Shown here piece after piece: positions 10,724 to 17,436 of a DNA stretch of 32,447 bases. The stretch covers positions 1 to 32,447 of the forward strand of contig JAQTLK010000016.1 of the NCBI GenBank assembly GCA_028714955.1. The letters are read 5' to 3'. The notes below the pieces were generated by a model. The model saw nothing but the letters and a program-made list of their open reading frames with translations, ran no database searches and was not told the origin of the DNA. The first letter of the stretch is position 1. The number at the start of each line of letters is the position of its first letter. Position numbers and translations under genes: made by a program. Source of the DNA: Sulfuricella sp. GTDB taxonomy: Bacteria; Pseudomonadota; Gammaproteobacteria; Burkholderiales; Sulfuricellaceae.

Positions 10724-10760
10724 AAAAGGAGTGCCGGCGTATTTTTAGAGAAATAGGGAT

Positions 10761-11957
10761 ATGGAAAACCTGAAGACGGGCGGCGATGTTTTGTTCATTC
10801 TGCTGGGGGCGATCATGGTGCTGGCCATGCATGCCGGATTTGCCTTCCTTGAACTGGGCACGGTGCGCAAGAAGAACCAGGTAAATGCCCTGGTGAAAAT
10901 TCTCAGCGATTTTGCCATTTCCACCATTGCTTATTTCTTCATCGGCTATGGCATTGCCTATGGCATGCATTTTACCGATAGCGCCGATGTCCTGGCTCAG
11001 AAGGGCGGCTATGAGCTGGTCAAGTTTTTCTTCCTGCTGACTTTTGCCGCGGCAATTCCGGCCATTATTTCCGGCGGCATTGCGGAACGCGCCCGCTTCA
11101 ATCCACAACTGGCGGCGACTTTCATCCTGGTCGGATTCGTCTACCCCTTCTTCGAGGGCATTGTCTGGAACCATCATTACGGCTTCCAGGCGTGGCTGAA
11201 GGCCACGTTCGGCGCCGAGTTCCACGATTTTGCCGGCTCCGTGGTGGTGCATGCCATGGGTGGCTGGATTGCGCTTCCGGCCGTGTTGCTGCTCGGCGCG
11301 CGGCGTGGACGATACAGCAAGGATGGCATGGTTGCCGCGCATCCGCCTTCCAACATTCCTTTCCTGGCGCTGGGGGCATGGATTCTGACTGTCGGCTGGT
11401 TTGGCTTCAACGTCATGTCGGCGCAGACGCTTTCCGCCATTAGCGGCCTGGTGGCGGTGAATTCGCTCATGGCGATGGTGGGGGGCACCATCGCTGCGCT
11501 GATCGTCGGCAGGAATGACCCCGGGTTCGTGCACAACGGTCCGTTGGCCGGCCTGGTGGCTGTGTGCGCGGGTTCCGACCTGATGCATCCGGTGGGCGCG
11601 CTGCTTACCGGCGTGGTGGCGGGCGGGATGTTCGTCTGGATGTTCATGCAGACGCAGAACAAGTGGAAAATAGACGATGTGCTGGGCGTGTGGCCATTGC
11701 ATGGCTTGTGCGGCGCCTGGGGCGGCATCGCCGCGGGCATTTTCGGTCTCAAGGCGCTGGGGGGCATGGGCGGCGTGAGCTTCGCCGCGCAACTGATCGG
11801 CACATTGCTGGGCATTTCAATTGCGCTGGCCGGCGGATTCTCCGTATATGGCCTGATCAGGAAGCTGGTAGGTATCCGCCTCGATCCGGAAGACGAATTC
11901 AATGGCGCCGACCTGTCGATTCACAAGGTTTCCGCCACCCCGGAAGGGGAGGTTTAA
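10761..11957 (+). CDS. amt: Ammonium transporter (Amt/MEP family)
   Basis: A 398-residue inner-membrane protein with about eleven hydrophobic helices, the size and pattern of Amt trimers that take up ammonium. The twin-histidine pair of the conduction pore is present as His164 (VVHAMGGW) and His314 (PLHGLCGAWG). Other family signatures include AFLELGTVRKKN, GGIAERARF and a cytoplasmic tail after LVGIRLDPEDEFNGADLSIHK, the region that normally contacts the PII protein GlnK. No periplasmic signal extension is seen at the N-terminus. Unlike the usual glnK-amt operon, no glnK gene is next to it, so the PII partner must be encoded elsewhere. Control by RpoN and NtrC is suggested by the upstream sites. 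The start at 10761 is preceded by a close AGGG and an AGAG at better spacing. Confidence 0.95.
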   Translation: MENLKTGGDVLFILLGAIMVLAMHAGFAFLELGTVRKKNQVNALVKILSDFAISTIAYFFIGYGIAYGMHFTDSADVLAQKGGYELVKFFFLLTFAAAIPAIISGGIAERARFNPQLAATFILVGFVYPFFEGIVWNHHYGFQAWLKATFGAEFHDFAGSVVVHAMGGWIALPAVLLLGARRGRYSKDGMVAAHPPSNIPFLALGAWILTVGWFGFNVMSAQTLSAISGLVAVNSLMAMVGGTIAALIVGRNDPGFVHNGPLAGLVAVCAGSDLMHPVGALLTGVVAGGMFVWMFMQTQNKWKIDDVLGVWPLHGLCGAWGGIAAGIFGLKALGGMGGVSFAAQLIGTLLGISIALAGGFSVYGLIRKLVGIRLDPEDEFNGADLSIHKVSATPEGEV

Positions 11958-11987
11958 TCTCGGTTCAAGCTGGACTTGGATATCCGT

Positions 11988-11993
11988 TATAAT
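11988..11993 (+). promoter_or_regulatory. -10 box upstream of the YciK-like gene
   Basis: A perfect TATAAT lies 30 nt before the start at 12024. The best -35 candidate, TTCAAG at an 18-nt spacing, is weak. It suggests the SDR gene has its own promoter rather than depending on amt read-through. Confidence 0.4.
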
Positions 11994-12023
11994 TTCATTT
12001 TCACGAATAAAAACGGATTTCTC

Positions 12024-12761
12024 ATGAAAGATTATCAAGCTTCCCCCGATCTCCTTCAGGGCCGCGTCATCCTGGTCACTGGCGCAGGCCGGGGTATCGG
12101 CCGCTGCGCCGCGCTGGCATTCGCCGCCCATGGCGCGACGGTGATCCTGCATGGCCGCAATGTGGCAAAGCTCGAAGCGGTATACGATGAGATCGAGGCG
12201 GCAGGCGGCCCCCAGGCGGCAATCTTCCCCCTTGACCTGTTCAGTGCCGAAGACAAGGACTACGATGCGTTCGCCGGTGGCATACGTGGCCAGTTGGGGC
12301 GGCTGGATGGCATATTGCACAATGCCGCGCATCTGGAAACCTTGCACACGCTGGAATCGCACTCGCTGGAGCAATGGCAGGCTTCGATGAGAGTCAATCT
12401 GCTGGCGCCTTTTGCGCTGACCCGCGCGTGTCTGCCTTTGCTCAAGGCGGCACCGGATGCTTCCGTAGTGATGACTTCGGAAACGCATGGGCATGCGCCG
12501 GCAGCTTATTGGGGCAGTTTTGCGGTGTCCAAGGCGGGCGTGGAAACGCTGGTGAAGCTGTGGGCGCAAGAACTGGAGCTTTACCCAAATTTGCGCCTTA
12601 ACGCCATTATTCCCGGCCCGGTGCAGTCGCCGCAGCGCGCCTGGACTCATCCCGGCGAGGCGAAAGAATCATTGCCAGCGGCGGAAAGCCTGATGCCGCA
12701 GTACCTTTATCTGATGGGGAGCGACAGCCGCGGCGTGTCCGGGCAGATCGTCGCTTGCTGA
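12024..12761 (+). CDS. YciK-like short-chain dehydrogenase with Tyr-to-Phe active site
   Basis: A 245-residue cytoplasmic SDR. It aligns along its whole length with E. coli YciK as I remember it: LLxxRVILVTGAxxGIGR at the N-terminus (cofactor loop TGAGRGIG), GATVILHGRN, LDGILHNAA, MRVNLLAPFALTRACLPLL and a tail QYLYLMGSDSRGVSGQ. The catalytic serine is present in VVMTSE. The YxxxK motif, however, reads Phe166-Ala-Val-Ser-Lys170: the base codon at 12519-12521 is TTT. Where YciK has WGAYAASK, this protein has WGSFAVSK. The missing tyrosine should impair classical dehydrogenase chemistry, so a binding or scaffold role, or a shifted mechanism using Tyr162, is possible. YciK itself has no firmly known substrate. 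The stop is adjacent to the end of the convergent FHA gene. Confidence 0.88.
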   Translation: MKDYQASPDLLQGRVILVTGAGRGIGRCAALAFAAHGATVILHGRNVAKLEAVYDEIEAAGGPQAAIFPLDLFSAEDKDYDAFAGGIRGQLGRLDGILHNAAHLETLHTLESHSLEQWQASMRVNLLAPFALTRACLPLLKAAPDASVVMTSETHGHAPAAYWGSFAVSKAGVETLVKLWAQELELYPNLRLNAIIPGPVQSPQRAWTHPGEAKESLPAAESLMPQYLYLMGSDSRGVSGQIVAC

Positions 12762-13457
12762 TTACTGCTTCAGGAAGAACACAAGTTTTTCTCCGCCCAC
12801 CTCGATTTCGTCGCCCTCTTGCAGGGCGTGCGATTTTTCGTCGATTGGGCGCAGGTTGACCAACGGGCGCTTTCTGCCTTCCACGTGAGTAATGGTATAG
12901 CCGTGCGGGCGGCGGTTGATCACGGCCACTTGCACGCCGCTCTTGCCGAAGGTTGCCAGCGGGCGGCTCAATTCCAGGGTCTGGCCGGCATGGGCTCCTT
13001 CCAGGACTTTGACGCCGCCCAGCGGAAAGTTCGCATTTGCCGCCCGTGCCACGGAAAGGGCCTTGTCCGCCGGTTCTACGTCCTGTGTTTCCGCGTTGCC
13101 ATGGGCTTTGCGCTGCCTGTGGATCGGCGCCATCATCAGGGTGCGGTCGAAATCCATTCCGGGCTGGGCCTTCTGGTTCATGTACCTGATCTGGTAGCGC
13201 CCGATTTCTATCACATCGTTGTTTTGCAGGATGTGTTTCCGGATGATGTTGCCATTAACCAGCGTTCCGTTGGTGCTGCCAAGATCTTCCAGAACCTGGT
13301 CGTTGCCGATGGTCAGGATGACCGCATGTTCCTTGCTGACGGACGAGTCGTCGATGTGCATGTCATTGTGGGGCTTGCGTCCGATGCTGAAGCGGTCCTG
13401 TGCGATGAAGTGATGGCCGAGCATGTCGCCATCCAGACTTAAAACCAGCTTTGCCAT
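12762..13457 (-). CDS. FHA-domain protein A (phosphothreonine reader)
   Basis: A 231-residue soluble protein. The start at 13457 is fixed by AGGAGG 6-7 nt upstream. The N-terminal FHA domain (about residues 5-95) keeps the phosphothreonine-binding set: SIGRKPHND, SSVSKEHAVI and LEDLGSTNGTLVNG. A linker of about 45 residues contains the motif FDRTLMM. The C-terminal part (about 140-231) is a second FHA-like beta fold (GVKVLEGAHAGQTLELSRPLATFGK, split for reading at LEL) with degenerate binding residues. The same two-part plan occurs in FHA protein B at 17437-18381, so the two are paralogues. It follows the PP2C gene by 14 nt in the same direction and is surely cotranscribed with it. Likely role: recognising proteins phosphorylated by the kinase encoded at 14720. 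Confidence 0.9.
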   Translation of the reverse strand: MAKLVLSLDGDMLGHHFIAQDRFSIGRKPHNDMHIDDSSVSKEHAVILTIGNDQVLEDLGSTNGTLVNGNIIRKHILQNNDVIEIGRYQIRYMNQKAQPGMDFDRTLMMAPIHRQRKAHGNAETQDVEPADKALSVARAANANFPLGGVKVLEGAHAGQTLELSRPLATFGKSGVQVAVINRRPHGYTITHVEGRKRPLVNLRPIDEKSHALQEGDEIEVGGEKLVFFLKQ

Positions 13458-13471
13458 TGTGTTTGCCTCCT

Positions 13472-14278
13472 TTATTTTAACCAACCGAACAGCCGGTTCA
13501 GCAGGCCCTTCCCGGGCTCGGCGGCCGGGAAGGGCTTGAGGATCTTGACCAGAACCACGGATATGTTGTCATGGCCGCCATTGTCGTTGGCCAGCATCAC
13601 CAGTTGCCGTGCCGTGAGGGGGAGGTTGGCCTGCAATGCGGTGAGCGCCAGTTCGATATCGGCGTCATCCACCATGTCGTTCAGGCCATCCGAACACAGC
13701 AGGTAAATATCGCCGGTTTCCACCTCCTGTTGCTGTGTTTCAAGCTCAACTTCCGGTTCGACGCCGATGGCACGTGTCACCAGGTTGCGGTTATGGGAAG
13801 TTTTGGCGTCGTCGGAGGAAATCAGGCCTTGCGCTACCTGTTCGTGGAGAATGGAGTGATCCTGCGTCAGCACCGTCAGCCTGCCATGGCGTAAACGATA
13901 GAGCCGCGAGTCGCCGACATGGGTGAAATAAACGTGATTGTCATGGAACAGCGCGGTCACCAGCGTGGTGCCCATGCCGTGGTACTGGGAATTCGCCCGC
14001 GCCGCCTGAAATATGGCTTGATTGGCCTTTCCGGCGGCGTCATGCAGTATCCGGGCGGGAGAATCCGCTGCGCTTGCATGCAGCTGGCGCTTGAGCTCCT
14101 CCACCATGATTGACGCGGCCATCCCGCTGGCAACGTCACCCGCCTTGTAGCCGCCCATTCCGTCAGCCACAATGGCCAGTCCCAGATCCAGTTCGGTGGC
14201 AACGGCATCCTCGTTAAACGGGCGAACCACACCAGCATCGGTGGTAGTCGCGACTTCAAGCGCATTGCGTACGGTCAT
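13472..14278 (-). CDS. PP2C-family Ser/Thr phosphatase A
   Basis: A 268-residue cytoplasmic phosphatase of the bacterial PppA/Stp1/PrpC type. Metal and phosphate motifs are all present in order: RPFNEDA, IVADGMGGYKAGDVAS, HGMGTTLV, THVGDSRLYRL, LTQDHS, LLCSDGLNDMV and NDNGGHDNISVVLV. It should remove phosphate from Ser/Thr with two Mn/Mg ions. A short tail (KPFPAAEPGKGLLNRLFGWLK) follows the domain. AAGGA stands 9 nt before the ATG at 14278. It heads a two-gene operon with FHA protein A and is divergent from the kinase gene, the arrangement expected for a kinase-phosphatase pair. A second PP2C-FHA pair lies at 17437-19164. Confidence 0.94.
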   Translation of the reverse strand: MTVRNALEVATTTDAGVVRPFNEDAVATELDLGLAIVADGMGGYKAGDVASGMAASIMVEELKRQLHASAADSPARILHDAAGKANQAIFQAARANSQYHGMGTTLVTALFHDNHVYFTHVGDSRLYRLRHGRLTVLTQDHSILHEQVAQGLISSDDAKTSHNRNLVTRAIGVEPEVELETQQQEVETGDIYLLCSDGLNDMVDDADIELALTALQANLPLTARQLVMLANDNGGHDNISVVLVKILKPFPAAEPGKGLLNRLFGWLK

Positions 14279-14422
14279 TCCATCGGTCCTTGTTTTTTTG
14301 TGTTATTGGCTTGCGGCATGGCGCGGCCATGTGATTGTCATTTTCGCATCCGGCTCTATTGTGACGCAAGGCTGTATTTGCAGGAAGACGGTAAAATATC
14401 TTTTGAATGTGGCAGCAGCTTT

Positions 14423-14428
14423 TATAAT
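14423..14428 (+). promoter_or_regulatory. -10 box at the edge of the MITE-like element
   Basis: A perfect TATAAT ends exactly where the element at 14429-14706 begins. The nearest -35 candidates are TTGAAT at 14403 (14-nt spacer) or TTTGAA (15 nt), both short. If used, it would drive the kinase gene through the whole element as a leader of roughly 280 nt. Confidence 0.35.
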
Positions 14429-14706
14429 CCTAGAAACCCCAGTTGACCGCTTACCATGAGGCATAGGTTTTGATTCTAAACAACTTTTGTCGCAATTTTA
14501 CGCTCACCCGTTTGGTGAGGGCGCTACGGGCTGGATTGCACGGTTTTTTGGGCGCATGGCGGCGTTGCAACGCCTTGGAATGGAATAAGCATTCCGCATC
14601 GTTGCGCCTTGCCCTGCACCCGAAATGGGGTAGGCAGGGATGGGCGGCTTTTTGCCCACCTCGCAAAAAACCTCACACTCCAGCCCGTCCAACTGAGGTT
14701 TCTAGG
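14429..14706. mobile_element. MITE-like element, family 2, copy 1 (278 bp)
   Basis: Bounded by near-perfect terminal inverted repeats CCTAGAAACC(C/T)CAGTTG at the left and CAACTGAGGTTTCTAGG at the right. ATAAT occurs immediately outside both ends and may be a 5-bp target duplication. The interior holds several small hairpins, for example CTCACCCGTTTGGTGAG and GGCGTTGCAACGCC, and no coding capacity that I trust. A second copy, in inverted orientation and differing at only a small number of positions, lies at 17106-17380. The remainder of the 14279-14428 gap is the divergent promoter region of the PP2C and kinase genes. Confidence 0.85.
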
Positions 14707-14719
14707 ATAATTGCATCTC

Positions 14720-16030
14720 ATGGCTAACCCCAAAATTGGTCGTTACGAGATTCTGTCCGCGCTTGGTCAGGGAGCCATGGGCGTGGTTTATCGTGCGACC
14801 GATCCGCTCCTTGAACGTACCGTGGCGATCAAGACCATCAGTCTGGAATTGTCCAGGGACGAGTTCGACGAATTCGAGCGGCGATTTTATCGCGAAGCGA
14901 GCTCGGCGGGGCGCCTCAATCACCCGAATATCGTCACCATTCATGATGTCGGCAACAATGACGACATCGCCTATATGGCGATGGAGTTTCTGGAAGGGAA
15001 CGAGCTGCGGGACATTCTCGATGCGGGCGGACTCATGGCGCCCGAACGCGTTGCCGCAATCGCTTCCCAGGTTGCCGACGGCCTCGCATTCGCGCACGCG
15101 CATGGCGTGGTGCATCGCGACATCAAGCCTTCCAACATCATGATCCTGAAGAATGGCGTGGTGAAGATTACCGATTTCGGTATCGCGCTGATTCCCTCGT
15201 CATCCCGCACCATGGCTGGGATGGTGCTGGGATCGCCCAAATACATGTCTCCTGAGCAGGTGGTCGGGCAGGACGTGGACGGCCGCTCCGACATTTTTTC
15301 CCTTGGGGTGGTGCTGTATGAAATGTTGACGGGCAAACCGCCTTTCAGCGGCGACAACATCAGTGCCATCATGTTCCGCATCCTCAACGAGATGCCGCCC
15401 CCTCCAGGCGATCTGCGGCCAGAACTGCCGAAGGCTTTTAACGACATCGTCGCCAGGGCGCTGGCAAAGCACCCGGATGATCGTTATCAGGACGCCGGGG
15501 AGATGGCGCAAGATTTGCGCGCCTACCAGAGATTGCCGGCATCGGCGAACGTTCGTGCCGACGACCGGCCGCGAACCCTGGAACGCCGGGCTGCGCCCCG
15601 CCAGACCGGCGACCAGACCATACGGATGGCGTCCCTCGCGTCATCGCAACCCGCAACAGCCGGTCGAGCGTGGCGGAGGCGGGCGTTGCTGGCGGGGGTG
15701 GGCATGGCGTTGCTGTTTGCCGGGTTATGGTTCTTTAATCGCGAGCCGCCTCCGCAACCCACGACTTCCGCCGCCACTGCCTTGCCGCCTGCTTTGCCTC
15801 CTGCCGTGGTGGCGCCGCCGGCCGAGGCAACCCTTGCCTTTGCCATAACGCCGTGGGGCGAGGTGTACGTGGATGGCGATAAGAAAGGGGTCACTCCACC
15901 CCTGAAGGAACTGAAACTTGCCGCCGGGAAGCATATGGTCGAAATCCGCAATGCCGGATTTACCCCTTATGTCGAGAAATTTGAGCTCCAGGCCGGTGCG
16001 AGCCATAAAATAAAACACCTGTTCAAATAA
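14720..16030 (+). CDS. Transmembrane Ser/Thr protein kinase with PEGA domain
   Basis: A 436-residue PknB-type kinase. The catalytic domain spans about residues 1-265: glycine loop GQGAMGVVYRA, Lys38 in VAIKT, catalytic loop HRDIKPSN (Asp134), DFG at 152-154, GSPKYMSPEQ in the activation segment and DIFSLGVVLYEMLTGKPPF. A basic/proline linker containing GDQTIRM leads to one membrane helix (about 321-339), and a periplasmic tail ends in a PEGA domain (about 372-436; TPWGEVYVDGDKKG, LAAGKHMVEIRNAGF). PEGA domains bind cell-surface partners and may sense envelope state. The ATG at 14720 is chosen over TTG at 14711; the only SD-like bases (GAGG, TAGGA) come from the end of the mobile element. It is divergent from a PP2C-FHA operon and followed after 9 nt by a lipoprotein gene. 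Confidence 0.93.
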   Translation: MANPKIGRYEILSALGQGAMGVVYRATDPLLERTVAIKTISLELSRDEFDEFERRFYREASSAGRLNHPNIVTIHDVGNNDDIAYMAMEFLEGNELRDILDAGGLMAPERVAAIASQVADGLAFAHAHGVVHRDIKPSNIMILKNGVVKITDFGIALIPSSSRTMAGMVLGSPKYMSPEQVVGQDVDGRSDIFSLGVVLYEMLTGKPPFSGDNISAIMFRILNEMPPPPGDLRPELPKAFNDIVARALAKHPDDRYQDAGEMAQDLRAYQRLPASANVRADDRPRTLERRAAPRQTGDQTIRMASLASSQPATAGRAWRRRALLAGVGMALLFAGLWFFNREPPPQPTTSAATALPPALPPAVVAPPAEATLAFAITPWGEVYVDGDKKGVTPPLKELKLAAGKHMVEIRNAGFTPYVEKFELQAGASHKIKHLFK

Positions 16031-16039
16031 GCCGAAGCG

Positions 16040-16534
16040 ATGTCCGAACCGATTTATCCGCGTTTTTTATACCTCGCCTTGCTGTTGATGGCGACGGGCT
16101 GTGCTTCGCTGACCGCGACGAAACCCACGCGCAAGATCGAGGAAGTCCCTGTTGCCAGGAAAGTCGAGAAAACCGAAGAATCCGGCGCGAGAAAGCCTGA
16201 ACTGCCGGCCGCGAAGAGAGCAGAACAGGAATTGAGCCTGGGTATTCATAATTACGAGGAGGGCGATTACAAGAATGCCGCCGGTAATTTGCAGAATGCC
16301 CTGGATAGCGGACTTGCATCGAGCGCCGAGCAAATCACTGCGCACAAATACCTGGCATTCATCTACTGTGCGTCAGGCGAGAAATTGGCGTGCCGCGGTG
16401 AGTTCAAGAAGATACTCAAGCTCAACCCGAAATTCAACCTGGCCCCCGCCGAGGCGGGACATCCCCTCTGGGGGCCGGTATTCCGCGCAGTCAAGGCGGA
16501 AGAAACGGGCAGCAGGCGGCGCGGCAAGCAATAA
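16040..16534 (+). CDS. TPR-like lipoprotein downstream of the kinase
   Basis: A 164-residue protein with a lipoprotein signal ending in LMATGCAS (Cys21; Ala at +2, compatible with the outer membrane). After a charged low-complexity segment (about 28-65) comes a helical part resembling one or two TPR units: LGIHNYEEGDYKNAAGNLQNAL and AHKYLAFIYCASGEKLACRGEFKKIL, the latter followed by LNPKFNLAPAEAGHPLWGPVF. The start lies 9 nt behind the kinase stop, so the two are cotranscribed. As both the kinase PEGA domain and this protein would be in the periplasm, a direct partnership is a reasonable inference. I do not recognise a named family. Two cysteines in the TPR part could form a disulfide. Confidence 0.8.
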   Translation: MSEPIYPRFLYLALLLMATGCASLTATKPTRKIEEVPVARKVEKTEESGARKPELPAAKRAEQELSLGIHNYEEGDYKNAAGNLQNALDSGLASSAEQITAHKYLAFIYCASGEKLACRGEFKKILKLNPKFNLAPAEAGHPLWGPVFRAVKAEETGSRRRGKQ

Positions 16535-16565
16535 ACCCGGATAATCCGGGATAAACTTGGAAATC

Positions 16566-17033
16566 TCAGGCAGCGCCGCTGCGGAACTGGTCGTGGCATG
16601 CCTTGCAGCTCTTTTGCACTTCTTTCACTGCCGGCCGGATGATGTCCAGGTTTCCGCTTTCCGCGGCCTTGGCCAACTGGTCGGCCGCAGTCTGCAGCTT
16701 TTCCTGCGCCTGCTTGAATTCGGCGGGCTTCTGCCAGACATCGGCTTTGGCTCTGGTCGGCGGATAATCGCTGTCGGGGGTGAAGTAGATCCATGGCTGC
16801 GTTACCAGATGCTTCAATTCCTGCGCGCTGGCAAGGAATTCCTGCCGGTCGTATTCCTTGCGGTCGCGCGCAACCATGCCCATCGGCTCAAGGGCGCGCA
16901 GCATATGCTTGAAAACAGCCTTGCGCTTGGTGACAGGCTGGCCGGGATGGGTGTCCTTGGGCGTGCCGCTGCAGGCAGTGAGTGCAAATGCGGCAGCGAT
17001 GGCGATCAGCGTTGACAGTAATAATCTGGACAT
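16566..17033 (-). CDS. Lipid-anchored cytochrome c' -like protein
   Basis: A 155-residue protein. CAGGAG lies 11 nt upstream of the start at 17033. The signal ends in the lipobox LTAC (Cys21), so it should be membrane-anchored and periplasmic. The mature region is mostly helical and has a single heme-binding motif CKACH (Cys143, Cys146, His147) very near the C-terminus, the hallmark of class II cytochromes c (cytochrome c'/c556 four-helix bundle). Such proteins bind NO or CO or shuttle electrons. The frame is open upstream through the mobile element to 17324, but that part is not coding. It is convergent with the kinase-lipoprotein unit, 31 nt away; CCCGGATAATCCGGG between them is only a weak terminator candidate. 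Confidence 0.85.
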   Translation of the reverse strand: MSRLLLSTLIAIAAAFALTACSGTPKDTHPGQPVTKRKAVFKHMLRALEPMGMVARDRKEYDRQEFLASAQELKHLVTQPWIYFTPDSDYPPTRAKADVWQKPAEFKQAQEKLQTAADQLAKAAESGNLDIIRPAVKEVQKSCKACHDQFRSGAA

Positions 17034-17105
17034 GAATTTATGGACTCCTGAGACGTAATAAAGCAATTGCCGGTTCGGGCAGCAAAGGCAACGAGTGTGA
17101 ATCAA

Positions 17106-17380
17106 CCTAGAAACCTCGGTTGGACGGGCTGGAGTGTGCGGTTTTTTGCGAGGTGGGCAAAAAGCCGCCCATCCCTGCCTACCCCGTTGCGGGTGCAGGG
17201 CAAGGCGCGACGACGCGGAATGCTTATTCCTTCCAAGGCGTTGCAACGCCGCCATGCGCCCAAAAAACCGTGCAATCCGGCCCGTAGCGCCCTCACCAAA
17301 CGGGTGAGCGTAAAATTGCGACAAAAGTTGTTTAGAACCAAAACGCTATACATGGTAAGCGGTCAACTGAGGTTTCTAGG
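17106..17380. mobile_element. MITE-like element, family 2, copy 2 (275 bp, inverted)
   Basis: Reverse complement of the element at 14429-14706 with about fifteen substitutions or small indels that I can count by eye. The ends are CCTAGAAACCTCGGTTG and CAACTGAGGTTTCTAGG. The flanks (ATCAA and ATTAT) do not show a clear duplication. The element fills most of the 17034-17436 gap; the rest of that gap holds nothing I can name. Confidence 0.85.
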
Positions 17381-17436
17381 ATTATAGGGGGTTTCCCCTT
17401 ACGATAAGCTTACTGCCAGTTATTTGGCGCGCGGCC

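Noticed and set aside
14451-14733. Several short frames inside MITE copy 1, with echoes at 17067-17387
   Set aside because: They occur only because the element is present twice; no start sites, and substitutions between the copies do not look codon-wise conserved.
16536-16550. CCCGGATAATCCGGG as a bidirectional terminator
   Set aside because: Only a 5-bp stem and no T-run on either side.
17034-17324. N-terminal extension of the cytochrome gene into MITE copy 2
   Set aside because: The lipoprotein signal begins exactly at 17033 with a ribosome site upstream; the extension is element sequence.
14429-17380. Composite transposon carrying the kinase
   Set aside because: No transposase is present, the enclosed genes resemble the neighbours in composition, and the copies lack matching outer duplications.
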